A DNA stretch of 64,000 bases from an uncultured Emticicia sp. (GTDB lineage: Bacteria > Bacteroidota > Bacteroidia > Cytophagales > Spirosomataceae), in the NCBI RefSeq assembly GCF_937903345.1, contig NZ_CALCZQ010000052.1, forward strand, positions 202,062 to 266,061. The letters run 5' to 3'. Both the position numbers and the translations under genes were made by a program. Positions within the stretch are counted from its first letter, which is position 1. Each line of letters begins with the position of its first letter. A model generated the notes under the pieces. That model saw nothing but the letters and a program-made list of their open reading frames with translations, searched no databases and was not told the origin of the DNA. Below, in pieces: positions 31,997-41,261 of this stretch.

Positions 31997-34090
31997 ATGC
32001 AATTTCTTTTTCCGACTTTTCTTTGGGGTTTATTGGCACTTTCGGTGCCATTGATTATTCATTTATTCAATTTTCGTCGAACCAAACGAGTATTCTTCAC
32101 TAATGTGGCCTTCTTGAAGGCCGTCGAAACGCAGACGAGTTCGTTTCGTCGCATCAAGCAGTGGCTCATTTTGGCTTCACGACTATTGTTTCTGCTGTTT
32201 TTGGTTTTGGCATTTGCACAGCCTTTTTTGCCCGCCAAAAATGCTTCTGCAAATCGGAGTTCGGGCTTGGGCGTAAATAGCCTTTACCTCGACAATTCAT
32301 TGAGCATGCAAAACACCACCGAAAACAAACGTTACCTCGATTTAGCTATTACAAAAATTGATGAATTGCTTACACTATTTCGTCAATCGCCTAATATTCA
32401 ATTGGTTACGAACGATTTTTCTGGAGAAGACCAAGCCGTAACTAATGGAACAAAAGTAAAAGACCGCCTTACTTCAGTAGGTTTTTCATCGAATCCTCGA
32501 ACTTTTGAGAGTGTTTATAAACGCCAAAATAACCTCGCTCAAAAGCATAATTCGAGTGCCAACAACCAATTTTTTTGGTTTTCTGATTTTCAGAAAAGTA
32601 CAGCGGGAGACCTACTTAAAGTCAAGATTGATTCACTCAATAAGTTATTTTTGATTCCCGTACAAGGTAAGAAGAACCAAAATGTTTTCACCGATTCGGT
32701 TTGGTTGGCCTCGCCATTTATTCGTGAAATGCAGAATAATATACTTTACGTAAAAGTATTCAATTCGGGAAGTGAAGATGTAGAAAAGCTGCCTGTAAAA
32801 CTGTTTATTGATAACGCACAAGCTTCAACGGCTTCGGTAGATATTGCTCCTAACGGTTCGGCAACGGCAATTTTCAATTTTACGGTAAAAGACAAAGGTT
32901 TTCATCGTGGAAAAGTTTCGTTTGATGACCAACCAATTACGTTCGACAACGATTATTATTTTGTACTGAACGCTTCGCCAACAATCCAAGTTTTGCATCT
33001 CTATCAAGAACGGAGTGCGGCAGATTATATCGGTAAAGTCTTTGATAATGATAGCCTTTTCAATTATCGAGCATATAGTGCCTCAAATGTTGATGTTGGA
33101 CAATTCAAAAACGCCAATTTGATAGTGTTGGAAGGTGTGGAAGCCGTGGTTGGAACATTCCGTGCGAGTCTCGAAGAATTTGTGAGCAATGGTGGAAATC
33201 TCTTGATTTTCCCTTCTGAAAGGCCAGATGTTACCTCATACAGTCAATTTTTGAGCAGATTTGGTATTCAAGGAATTAACCTAAATAATCAGCCAGTTTT
33301 GGCACAAAGTCAACAAGCGATTGCCGAACCTAATCGACAAAATCCGTTTTATATAGATGTTTTTGAACGAACAACTACGCAAGGGGTGGTAAACACACCA
33401 ACAATGCAGCCCGCCTGGACTTGGAGTGGCGTAGGGGAGAAGATTCTGACATTTAAGAATCTACAAAATTTTATTACCTCTACAAAGTTTTCGCAGGGGC
33501 GTATATATATGTGTGCCTCGCCGGTCGATAAACCTTATGGAAATTTTGCTGAACACGCATTCTTTGTGCCAACGATGTTTAAAATTGCCGCGATGAGTAC
33601 AAAACAAGAGCGTGCCGCCTATAATTTTAGTGAAGGAAGTATCAACTTAGATTTTCCAAATGTCAAAAAAAACGCTACTTATAAACTCAAAAATGTTTCG
33701 ACTGTAAAAAATAAAATTGAGATAATTCCAGTGCAACGAGTCTTAGGAAATACGCTTACTTTAGAATTGCCAAAGGCTTCACAACTTTCAGATAATCAGG
33801 TGCTTGAATCAGGTTATTATGAGTTGCAATTAGATGGAAAACCCCAAAAACTTTTGGCTCTCAACCACGATAATAAGGAGTCGAAAATGGATTTCTATAC
33901 CCCAGAAGAATTAAGAACATTCTTTGCAGGACAAAAGAATATCACAATTTTTAATAACCTACTTGACGGAGATTTCGTAAAAACCTTCCAGGAAAGCAAC
34001 ATTGGAACACCGCTTTGGAAATATTGTGTGATGCTTGCCTTAACCTTTTTATTAATTGAAATTTTATTGATTCGATTGATGAAAGGTTGA
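31997..34090 (+). CDS. BatA-domain / VWA-like membrane protein
   Basis: 697 residues. It begins with the aerotolerance-regulator N-terminal domain (MQFLFPTFLWGLLALSVPLI then HLFNFRRTKRVFFTN), two membrane helices (2-25 and about 55-78) and a VWA-like domain with YLDNSLSM near residue 99, a partial MIDAS DxSxS. A second segment (VVLEGVEAVVG... SNGGNLLIFPSERPD near 375-410) resembles a glutamine-amidotransferase-like fold. One C-terminal helix (YCVMLALTFLLIEILLIRL) anchors the end. ATG 31997 is chosen because it gives the canonical family start. Related proteins occur in Bat operons; here it stands alone. Function unclear, possibly envelope stress. Confidence 0.85.
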   Translation: MQFLFPTFLWGLLALSVPLIIHLFNFRRTKRVFFTNVAFLKAVETQTSSFRRIKQWLILASRLLFLLFLVLAFAQPFLPAKNASANRSSGLGVNSLYLDNSLSMQNTTENKRYLDLAITKIDELLTLFRQSPNIQLVTNDFSGEDQAVTNGTKVKDRLTSVGFSSNPRTFESVYKRQNNLAQKHNSSANNQFFWFSDFQKSTAGDLLKVKIDSLNKLFLIPVQGKKNQNVFTDSVWLASPFIREMQNNILYVKVFNSGSEDVEKLPVKLFIDNAQASTASVDIAPNGSATAIFNFTVKDKGFHRGKVSFDDQPITFDNDYYFVLNASPTIQVLHLYQERSAADYIGKVFDNDSLFNYRAYSASNVDVGQFKNANLIVLEGVEAVVGTFRASLEEFVSNGGNLLIFPSERPDVTSYSQFLSRFGIQGINLNNQPVLAQSQQAIAEPNRQNPFYIDVFERTTTQGVVNTPTMQPAWTWSGVGEKILTFKNLQNFITSTKFSQGRIYMCASPVDKPYGNFAEHAFFVPTMFKIAAMSTKQERAAYNFSEGSINLDFPNVKKNATYKLKNVSTVKNKIEIIPVQRVLGNTLTLELPKASQLSDNQVLESGYYELQLDGKPQKLLALNHDNKESKMDFYTPEELRTFFAGQKNITIFNNLLDGDFVKTFQESNIGTPLWKYCVMLALTFLLIEILLIRLMKG

Positions 34091-34249
34091 TTAAATTTTA
34101 TGATTGTAAAATTCAGAGAAGACTTGAATTAGTAGCAAAATTTATTTTTTAGCTTAATTCTCAATATTTACGTTGTAAAATAATTTTACCTGTATAAAAA
34201 TAGCCTTAATTAGTAAACTAAGATGTTCAATATATCATCAAATAACCGC

Positions 34250-34747
34250 TTACTCATAGACTTTTTCGCCTTTATTGCACCAAATACCCCATTTCCAGTT
34301 GTAGCCGTGTATTTTGTTGGTGGGTTTTCCTGCCATGTCATACACTGGGTTTCCTTGATTAACCCATTCAAAAATACTTCCATAAAAATTATGGACGTTT
34401 GTATAGCCTGCTTGCATGAGTTTTTCGCCAATTTTGCCGCTTCTCACTCCAATTGAGCAGTAAACTACAATATTGGTATCTTTCGAAATACCTGCAACGC
34501 TTTTCAAATCAAAGTTCTCGAAACCCACCCAACGTGCATCTTTTAGATGGCTTACTTCATATTCTCGCTTTTCACGAGTATCGAGCAGCACTATATTTTT
34601 CATTTTCTTAATCTCTTCACAACCCAACATCGGAACTGATTTTGTGACCATTACATTTAATAAACTATCAAAAGCTTTGCTTTTTACTTGTGCGTTGGTG
34701 TTTTTCGATAAAAACATAAGAAAAATCAATAAATGGAATCGGCTCAT
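34250..34747 (-). CDS. Exported rhodanese-like protein
   Basis: 165 residues from the ATG at 34745-34747, which starts a signal peptide (MSRFHLLIFLMFLSKNTNAQ). The rhodanese domain has LLDTREKREYEVSHLKDARW near 54-73 and the active-site loop VVYCSIGVRSGK with Cys97. Rhodaneses carry sulfur on this Cys as a persulfide. The tail after 125 (NGNPVYD-type loop, KIHGYNWKWGIW) is typical of periplasmic versions in Bacteroidota. Upstream in-frame starts would place 26 extra residues before the signal peptide and are unlikely. Its role and partner are unknown. Confidence 0.88.
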   Translation of the reverse strand: MSRFHLLIFLMFLSKNTNAQVKSKAFDSLLNVMVTKSVPMLGCEEIKKMKNIVLLDTREKREYEVSHLKDARWVGFENFDLKSVAGISKDTNIVVYCSIGVRSGKIGEKLMQAGYTNVHNFYGSIFEWVNQGNPVYDMAGKPTNKIHGYNWKWGIWCNKGEKVYE

Positions 34748-34879
34748 TACTATATATCTTTTGATAGTTAACAGACTTTTCTCACAAAAAAGTCCTAAAA
34801 ACTCAATAAAAAATAAAATATTCATGCTTTTTTTCTACTTTCGCAATCGTAAAACTTCTAAACATCCTTAATCAATTCA

Positions 34880-37342
34880 ATGAAATTTGTAAAATTTATC
34901 ATAAGTTTTTTAGCTGCGGCTGGTTTGACTTATGTCTTGAACCGTCCACTCGGAGCAGTCCCTGCTCTTGGGCGACTCTTTAATCCATTCGAGGGCTTTT
35001 GGCAAAACGGAGAATCAAAACTCGCTCTTCCTCCCACAAATCTACAACTTGATGGTGTAAAGGAAGAAGTGGATATTGTTTTTGATGATAACCGAGTTCC
35101 GCACGTTTTTGCCAAAAACGACCACGACGCTTATTTTACACAAGGCTATTTAATGGCACGTGACCGCCTGTGGCAAATGGAGTTTTATACGCTCGCTGCC
35201 TCTGGCCGATTGAGCGAAGTTGTAGGCGAGCGTGCCTTAGAACTTGACCGTTATAGCCGCCGAATGGGTATGGCCGATGCCGCAAAAAAAGTTTATGAAA
35301 ACGGCAAAACCAACAAAATCTTTGATGAAGTACTGAATGCTTACGCAGCGGGTGTAAATGCTTACATCAAGCAATTAAAATACAAAAACCTTCCTGTCGA
35401 ATACAAAATCATTGGGTATCAGCCCGAAGAATGGTCGCCTTATAAAACCATTCTGATGATGATGAATATGCGTAATGTGCTTAACGGTGGTAGCGATGAT
35501 TTCCGTATGTCCAATGCTCTTTCAAAATATGGAATGGATGTTGTGAAAGATTTATTTCCGAATTATCCGAGCAATGAATCTCCAATAATTCCGACTGGTA
35601 CAAAGTGGAATTTTACGCCTGTGCAAGTGCCAGCAGTACCGGCTCAGACAACCGCCACCTTATCAACAAGCGAAGACGTGGCGTTTGATGTGCCGCAACA
35701 TTCGCCCGAAATTGGTAGCAATAACTGGGCGGTTGGTGGCGAAAAATCGGCAACGGGCTTGCCGATTTTGGCCAATGACCCTCATTTACAACTTACTTTG
35801 CCTTCGATTTGGTATCAAATGCAACTCTGCACACCAACCATGAATGTTTACGGTGCGTGTTTGCCTGGAGCTCCTGGGGTTGTGATTGGTTTTAATAAAG
35901 ATGTTGCTTGGGGTGTAACAAACGTTGGCTCTGATGTAATGGATTTTTACCAAATCAAGTTTAAAGACAATACAAAAAAAGAATATTGGTATAATGGTGC
36001 ATGGAAAGCTACTTCGATGCGAGTAGAAGAATTTGTGGTGAAAGGTCGCTCAGAATCTTTGAAAGATACAGTTTTCAGCACGCATCATGGTCCGATTGTT
36101 TATAATTCAGCTTCTGACAAAAACATCAATCAAAACGTTCCCGTCGGACATGCCATGCGTTGGGTAGCACTCGAAAAGGAAGGTACTGATTTAATGGCCT
36201 TCTATTACCTAAATCGTGCCAAAAATTACGATGACTATCGCAAGGCTCTGTCGTATTATGTTGCTCCTGCTCAAAACTTTGTTTTTGCAAGTAACCAAAA
36301 CGATATTTCGATTACGCCAAATGGCAAATTGCCTTTAAAATGGAAAGAACAAGGCAAGTTTATCATGGATGGCTCAAATCCTGCCCACGATTGGCAAGGT
36401 TGGATTCCTGTTGACCAAAATCCGACCGTGAAAAATCCATCGAGAGGTTTTGTTAGTTCGGCTAATCAGTTTTCGACCGACCCGACTTATCCTTATTATT
36501 TAGGTTGGAGATTTGCTCCGAGCGAGCGTGCAATTAGAATCAACGAACGCCTCGAAAAAATGCAAAAAGCAACCGTTGACAGTCTAAGAATGCTTCAAAA
36601 TGACAATTTTAATGTAGAAGCACGTCGGATTTTGCCAGTTTTGATGAAGATTTTGAATGCTGATTCGACAGAGACTAATAATCCAGCCTATCAGGCTTTG
36701 GCAAAATGGAATATGAAAAACGATGCGAACGAAGTAGGTGCAACCATCTTTGAGCGTTGGATAAAAGAACTTCGCTATATAGTTTTTGAAGATGAGTTCC
36801 CGATGAAAGATCTTAATTCTCCGATGACTTATCCTTCACGTAATCGAATGTGGGATATGGTGGTGAATGAACCAACTGCCAAATGGTTTGATGATGTTTC
36901 GACCAAAAACAAACAAGAAACTTTGCAGGACGTCGTAAAACATAGTTTCAAAGCCAGCATTGATTCTTTGACCTTGAAACATGGGTCGATGAGTCCAGAA
37001 AATTGGGCATGGAATAAAGTAAAAAGTACGGATATCAATCATTTAGGGCGTTTGCCAGGTTTTGGCCGCCAAGATATTCCGAATGGTGGTGGTGCAGGAA
37101 TAGTAAATGCAACAACCGAACTAAACGGGCCATCATGGAGAATGGTTGTACAACTCGACAAAGGTTGGCCAAAAGCTTATGGTCTTTACCCAGGCGGGCA
37201 ATCAGGCAATCCAGCGAGTCCATTCTACGACAATATGATAGATAAATGGGCAAAAGGCGAACTCAACGAGCTACTTTTTATGAAGTCGAAAGATGATAAA
37301 AGCAGCCGAATTTTAGGAACAGTTAAAATAATTAAAAAATAG
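34880..37342 (+). CDS. Penicillin acylase family protein
   Basis: 820 residues, the normal length of S45 peptidase precursors (alpha chain, linker, beta chain). An N-terminal hydrophobic segment (FVKFIISFLAAAGLTYVL) suggests export. The autocleavage site is EIG-SNNWAVGG, putting the catalytic N-terminal Ser of the beta chain at residue 280. ANDPHLQLTLPSIWYQM then follows, typical of the family. PHVFAKNDHDAYFTQGYLMA and DRLWQMEFYTLAASGRLSEV mark the alpha chain. These Ntn hydrolases cut acyl amides such as penicillins or acyl-homoserine lactones; the natural substrate cannot be told from sequence. Confidence 0.95.
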   Translation: MKFVKFIISFLAAAGLTYVLNRPLGAVPALGRLFNPFEGFWQNGESKLALPPTNLQLDGVKEEVDIVFDDNRVPHVFAKNDHDAYFTQGYLMARDRLWQMEFYTLAASGRLSEVVGERALELDRYSRRMGMADAAKKVYENGKTNKIFDEVLNAYAAGVNAYIKQLKYKNLPVEYKIIGYQPEEWSPYKTILMMMNMRNVLNGGSDDFRMSNALSKYGMDVVKDLFPNYPSNESPIIPTGTKWNFTPVQVPAVPAQTTATLSTSEDVAFDVPQHSPEIGSNNWAVGGEKSATGLPILANDPHLQLTLPSIWYQMQLCTPTMNVYGACLPGAPGVVIGFNKDVAWGVTNVGSDVMDFYQIKFKDNTKKEYWYNGAWKATSMRVEEFVVKGRSESLKDTVFSTHHGPIVYNSASDKNINQNVPVGHAMRWVALEKEGTDLMAFYYLNRAKNYDDYRKALSYYVAPAQNFVFASNQNDISITPNGKLPLKWKEQGKFIMDGSNPAHDWQGWIPVDQNPTVKNPSRGFVSSANQFSTDPTYPYYLGWRFAPSERAIRINERLEKMQKATVDSLRMLQNDNFNVEARRILPVLMKILNADSTETNNPAYQALAKWNMKNDANEVGATIFERWIKELRYIVFEDEFPMKDLNSPMTYPSRNRMWDMVVNEPTAKWFDDVSTKNKQETLQDVVKHSFKASIDSLTLKHGSMSPENWAWNKVKSTDINHLGRLPGFGRQDIPNGGGAGIVNATTELNGPSWRMVVQLDKGWPKAYGLYPGGQSGNPASPFYDNMIDKWAKGELNELLFMKSKDDKSSRILGTVKIIKK

Positions 37343-37423
37343 TTCTGAATTTAGACGGGTTCGCCCCGTTCGGTGCTGATTGGGTTTTCTCGCTATTCTG
37401 AATCCCCGTCTAAACTTAGAACT
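37341..37423. repeat. Long imperfect inverted repeat between two genes
   Basis: A 19-nt left arm (37341-37359, AGTTCTGAATTTAGACGGG) is complementary to 37405-37423 with one mismatch and one wobble. The 45-nt interior holds a smaller ACGGGTTCGCCCCGT-like palindrome. It directly abuts the stop of the penicillin acylase gene. It may act as a terminator, but it lacks a T-run and looks more like an intergenic palindromic element. Confidence 0.7.
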
Positions 37424-37437
37424 CTTAACTTAAAGAA

Positions 37438-37794
37438 ATGACTTACATTATCATATTAATCGTCAGTGCAGTTGCACAATACTTTTTACCGTGGTGGGTG
37501 ATAGCCCCCATTGCATTTGCCATCTGTGCATGGAAATCAAAAACGGCCTTTGGAGCATATGCCGCCGCGGCTGGAGCTATTGCAACACTCTGGGTAGGCT
37601 ATGCTTTTTATTTAAATTTTAATAATGACGGAATTATGCTGCATAAAATCGCAGGTTTATTTTCCGAAAACATCAAGTTTTTGAAAATTCTGCCCGAAAC
37701 TCCAACATTTTTTGTGATTATGGCCATTATTGGGTCTCAGGTTGCTGGGCTCTCTGCTATGGCTGGCTACTATTTTAGGCAGTTTTTCAAATAA
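37438..37794 (+). CDS. Small membrane protein, unknown
   Basis: 118 residues with four likely membrane helices (IIILIVSAVAQYFLPWWVIA, AFGAYAAAAGAIATLWVGYA, FFVIMAIIGSQVAGLSAMAG and a shorter one between the first two). Charged residues are few. It resembles uncharacterised short Bacteroidota membrane proteins; no function is recognised. A strong terminator follows 8 nt after the stop. Confidence 0.8.
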   Translation: MTYIIILIVSAVAQYFLPWWVIAPIAFAICAWKSKTAFGAYAAAAGAIATLWVGYAFYLNFNNDGIMLHKIAGLFSENIKFLKILPETPTFFVIMAIIGSQVAGLSAMAGYYFRQFFK

Positions 37795-37802
37795 AACTCA
37801 TG

Positions 37803-37829
37803 AAAATCCCTCCGAATCGGGGGGATTTT
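37803..37829 (+). terminator. Intrinsic terminator
   Basis: 12-bp stem AAAATCCCTCCG (37803-37814) with CGGGGGGATTTT (37818-37829), one T-G pair, 3-nt loop and a T7 run. A lone TATATTTGC -7-like box at 37832-37840 follows immediately; no TTG lies at the right distance upstream. Confidence 0.88.
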
Positions 37830-37946
37830 TTTATATTTGCAAACTATATTTATTCAAAAACCATTTAAAAAACATCACGAATAGCTTACTGAGTCAAAGA
37901 TTCATTTGTCGTTTACTCCTTAGCTCGTTTACAAATTCAATTTCTC

Positions 37947-38549
37947 ATGAAAAATCTTTCTATTGTAGTTCTTTTACTTTCAGTAATTATTTGGGGTTGT
38001 GACAAATCTGCTTCTTCGGCAACATCAGGAGGCAAGCAAGTGGCTGGCCGTATTGTTTATGTAAATACTGACACACTTTTAAATCAATACGATTACTATA
38101 AAGATATCGTAAAGTCTTCTGAAAATAAGCGTTTCCGTCTTGAAACTGACATTGCTAACAAAGCAAAAAATTTCCAAAATAAAGTAGCGTTTTTCCAACA
38201 AAAAGTACAACAAGGTGGCATGACACAGGAGCAAGGTCAAACTGCTCAAGCTCAATTACAACAAGAAGAGCAATCAATCATGGCTTATCGTGATAAGGCC
38301 GCTCAAGATTTAGCGAAAGAAGATGGCAAGAAAACTGAAGATGTATTGAATAATATTCAAGCATTTTTGAAAGAATTCAACGCTGGCGATAAATATGATA
38401 TGGTAATCGGTTATTCAAAAGGTGGAGGGGTTTTATATGCCAAAGAAGATTTAGACATCACAAAGTCTGTATTGGAGGGATTGAACAAAAAATACACAGA
38501 AGATAAAAAATCAGGTAAAGTAAAAGCGGACACTACTGCAAGTAAATAA
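37947..38549 (+). CDS. OmpH/Skp-like lipoprotein chaperone
   Basis: 200 residues. A lipoprotein signal (MKNLSIVVLLLSVIIWGC) puts the lipid Cys at residue 18. After a Ser/Gly-rich linker the OmpH pattern begins (RIVYVNTDTLLNQYDYYKDI), followed by a long coiled coil rich in Q, E and K (about 65-130), and closes with the strand-helix YDMVIGYSKGGGVLYAKEDL and DITKSVLEGLNKKY. Skp-like proteins hold unfolded outer-membrane proteins in the periplasm; this one would be membrane-tethered. It is upstream of tatC by 92 nt. Confidence 0.9.
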   Translation: MKNLSIVVLLLSVIIWGCDKSASSATSGGKQVAGRIVYVNTDTLLNQYDYYKDIVKSSENKRFRLETDIANKAKNFQNKVAFFQQKVQQGGMTQEQGQTAQAQLQQEEQSIMAYRDKAAQDLAKEDGKKTEDVLNNIQAFLKEFNAGDKYDMVIGYSKGGGVLYAKEDLDITKSVLEGLNKKYTEDKKSGKVKADTTASK

Positions 38550-38641
38550 TTATTAATGCTTAATGATTAATGATTGATGCTTAATAATTGAGGTAAATAA
38601 TTTACATTAAAAGTTAAACATTAATCATTCACAATTACAAT

Positions 38642-39517
38642 ATGCCTTTAGACCAAACACCCTATTTTGATTACGACGAAGACGAAAAAGAATCGGAAGG
38701 AAAAGAAATGGGTTTTCTTGACCACCTCGAAGAACTTCGTTGGCATTTAATTCGTGCAGCACTTGCGATTGTATTTTTTATGGTGATTGCTTTTGTATTC
38801 ATCGGTGATATTTACAGCAAAGTCATTTTAGCTCCTGCAAAAGTTGATTTCTGGACTTACCGTATGTTGTGTAAGCTGGGTGATATGGTTGGAGCTCCAG
38901 GTCTGTGCGTTAGCGAACTCAAATTTGAACTAATGAGTAGAGAGGTTTCGGGACAGTTTGTAATGGCTCTTACCTCAGCGGCTATCATTGGTTTAGTTTT
39001 TGCCTTTCCTTATGTTTTTTGGGAAATTTGGAGATTCGTAAAACCAGGTCTGAAACCTATGGAAAGTAAATCGGCTCGTGGAGCAGTTTTCTACGTAACT
39101 TTCTTGTTTTTCTCAGGTGTATTTTTTGGTTATTACATCGTTTCGCCATTGGCTATCAATTTTTTAGTTAATTTTCAGATTGACCCAACTATCAAAAATC
39201 AATTTGATATTGGCTCATATATCTCAATATTAGCAACCCTTACCTTGGCTTGCGGCGTTGCTTTCCAGCTTCCAGTTGCCATTTTTGTTTTGACAAAAAT
39301 CGGTGTAATCGGACCAGAATTTATGCGGACTTATCGCAAACACGCAGTGGTAGTTATCTTGATTGTGGCAGCAATTATCACACCATCGCCTGACGTTACA
39401 AGTCAGATTTTAGTGGCTTTCCCACTTTATATTTTGTACGAAATAAGTATTATTATTTCGGCAAGAGAAGTAAAACGAAAATTGGCGGAAGAAAAAGCAG
39501 AAGAAATCAAAGATTGA
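38642..39517 (+). CDS. tatC: Sec-independent protein translocase TatC
   Basis: 291 residues and six membrane helices. The acidic N-terminus is followed by the conserved MGFLDHLEELRWHLIRAALA near 21-40, the signal-recognition part of TatC. FAFPYVFWEIWRFVKPGLKP near 120-140 and FQLPVAIFVLTKIGVIGPEF near 205-225 are typical. TatC binds twin-arginine signal peptides of folded exported proteins. No tatA/B gene is in the window. A very strong terminator follows 13 nt after the stop. Confidence 0.96.
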   Translation: MPLDQTPYFDYDEDEKESEGKEMGFLDHLEELRWHLIRAALAIVFFMVIAFVFIGDIYSKVILAPAKVDFWTYRMLCKLGDMVGAPGLCVSELKFELMSREVSGQFVMALTSAAIIGLVFAFPYVFWEIWRFVKPGLKPMESKSARGAVFYVTFLFFSGVFFGYYIVSPLAINFLVNFQIDPTIKNQFDIGSYISILATLTLACGVAFQLPVAIFVLTKIGVIGPEFMRTYRKHAVVVILIVAAIITPSPDVTSQILVAFPLYILYEISIIISAREVKRKLAEEKAEEIKD

Positions 39518-39530
39518 TTTTTTAGATGAT

Positions 39531-39585
39531 AAAAAAAGTAAAAGGGCGTAGAATTTAACCAGTTCTATGGCCTTTTACTTTTTTT
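39531..39585. terminator. Strong bidirectional terminator after tatC
   Basis: 15-bp outer stem AAAAAAAGTAAAAGG (39531-39545) with the complementary 39571-39585, then a G-G mismatch and a further 7-bp inner stem (39547-39553 with 39563-39569, one wobble), 9-nt loop. A-run before and T-run after allow function on both strands. Confidence 0.9.
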
Positions 39586-39767
39586 TATGGCTCTTCATTG
39601 TGTTTCATATACGTCAATGCCTCTGATGGGCAATCATTAATTTGCTTCATCATAGCCTCACTTTCAGCACCTTCAAAGGTTTTTTACGTGCGTTTCTGCT
39701 GATTAAAAACATTTGTAAGCCTCTAAAATAATCCAGCTTTATCTCTGCCAAACGAATCTAATATCAT
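39585..39767 (-). pseudogene. Remnant of a divergent 4Fe-4S mono-cluster ferredoxin
   Basis: One minus-strand frame from ATG 39765-39767 to the stop at 39585-39587 (61 codons) contains two in-frame stops. The readable parts include DKAGLF, RLTNVFNQQKRT and EGAESEAMMKQINDCPSEAL followed by TYMKHNEEP. This closely follows the Fer4_19 family, which ends ...Q...CPSGALSY. The N-terminal cysteines of the cluster are gone. The rest of 39590-39934 is AT-rich with no gene. Confidence 0.7.
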
Positions 39768-39934
39768 CGTTTATTCTTTTGCTCTTCCAAGATTGAATGC
39801 TTACTGACCAACGTTGAAAAAATCTACCCATTTCAAAAAAGATTGTTCTAAAACTTCTATATAATTTTAACCTCATTCTCATAAAAATATCATTTATTAG
39901 TGATTAATTTGTATACTTATTATATTTTTTGCAA

Positions 39935-41164
39935 ATGTCTATTAAGTGTTTTATTATTTATAGTATTTATTTGTGTATTCCTTTATTGAGTTTTGCCCAA
40001 CGGAACATTGAAGGCAGGGTAATCAGTGGAGATGAGCGAAAACCGCTTTCATTTGCCAATGTATTTATAAGCAATTCAACAAAAGGGCAACAAGCTGACG
40101 ATAAAGGGCGATTTAAACTGACCAATGTGCCTGCGGGCGTACTCGATTTGGTAGTTAGTTTTATTGGTTACGAAACCATTTCTATCAAAATAAAGGCTGA
40201 TACACTTCGAAAACCTCTACAAATTAGGCTTTCGCCTGATGCTATTGCTCTGCAAGGAGTTACCATAAAAAGGCTTAAAAATGGTTTTGAGAGATATTAT
40301 CCGCTTTTTAAAGAACATTTCTTAGGTCGAACGGCTTTTTCAGAATCTTGTATTTTAAAGAATCCGAAAGTACTTTGGTTTTCGTTGAGTGATGATGAAT
40401 CTGAGTTAACAATCAAGGCCGAAGAGCCTTTGGAGATAGAAAATCGAGCCTTGGGTTATACTATTAAATACCAATTGGAGGAATTTAAGTATAGCTTTTC
40501 TCAAAACTATGTTTCATATTATGGATTTCCTTTTTTTCAGGAAATGACTACAAAAAATGACAAAAAATTATTAAAATGGCACGAAAACAGAGAAAAAGCC
40601 TATTTTGGTTCTCCACAGCATTTTTTCAAATCGACCATCAATTATGATTGGGCAAATGCGGGCTATAAAGTTTATACGATGATTCGGCAAGAAAAGCGTT
40701 TTTTCTTAGTTCCTCTTTTTCCCGAAATCAAAGATAGTTTGGGCAATATTATTCAGCATGCCTCGAAGCAAAAAAAAGAAATAGATTCGACTGATATTTT
40801 ATTGAGCAAAGATTTCTGGTTACACAAAATTCCTTCTCCAAAACGTTTGCCTTATGTACAGTATTTACTAAAATTGCCCTTAGATGAAAATTGTGTTTTT
40901 GAAGTAAAAGAGCAAAATGCTATACTTAATTTTGAAAACTATCTTTACATTTTCTATGAACGAGAATTTGAAGAGCCTAAATTTGCGGATTTAGGGAAAA
41001 AGGATGCTCCACAGGTTTCTATTTTGACACTTTTAGAGCCTAGAACTTTAATCGAAACAACGGGGCATTTGATTAGTCCACTTGCAGTTTTGTTTGAAGG
41101 ACATTGGGGAATTGAGAAAATGGGTGAATTTTTACCTATTGAATACGAGCCAGAGTCATTTTGA
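39935..41164 (+). CDS. Exported protein with CarboxypepD_reg-like domain
   Basis: 409 residues from ATG 39935. A signal peptide (IKCFIIYSIYLCIPLLSFAQ) precedes a carboxypeptidase-regulatory-like beta-sandwich (RNIEGRVISGDERKPLSFAN, then VFISNSTKGQQADDKGRFKL, VPAGVLDLVVSFIGYETISI) over about residues 22-105. The remaining 300 residues form an uncharacterised beta-rich region. The same N-terminal domain starts many SusC-like proteins, but no plug or barrel follows. Probably periplasmic or surface-exposed; function unknown. An in-frame TTG two codons upstream is a less likely start. Confidence 0.85.
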   Translation: MSIKCFIIYSIYLCIPLLSFAQRNIEGRVISGDERKPLSFANVFISNSTKGQQADDKGRFKLTNVPAGVLDLVVSFIGYETISIKIKADTLRKPLQIRLSPDAIALQGVTIKRLKNGFERYYPLFKEHFLGRTAFSESCILKNPKVLWFSLSDDESELTIKAEEPLEIENRALGYTIKYQLEEFKYSFSQNYVSYYGFPFFQEMTTKNDKKLLKWHENREKAYFGSPQHFFKSTINYDWANAGYKVYTMIRQEKRFFLVPLFPEIKDSLGNIIQHASKQKKEIDSTDILLSKDFWLHKIPSPKRLPYVQYLLKLPLDENCVFEVKEQNAILNFENYLYIFYEREFEEPKFADLGKKDAPQVSILTLLEPRTLIETTGHLISPLAVLFEGHWGIEKMGEFLPIEYEPESF

Positions 41165-41261
41165 TTTTATCGTTCATCTGAAAATTATTTTATAAATATT
41201 TTGATAAATAATTGAAATAATTCTACATTGCCTTATCAAACATTTTTTTACCAAAATCACT

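Noticed and set aside
37832..37840. TATATTTGC as a full promoter for the OmpH-like gene
   Set aside because: The -33 position falls inside the terminator stem and holds no TTG; kept only as a -7-like box.
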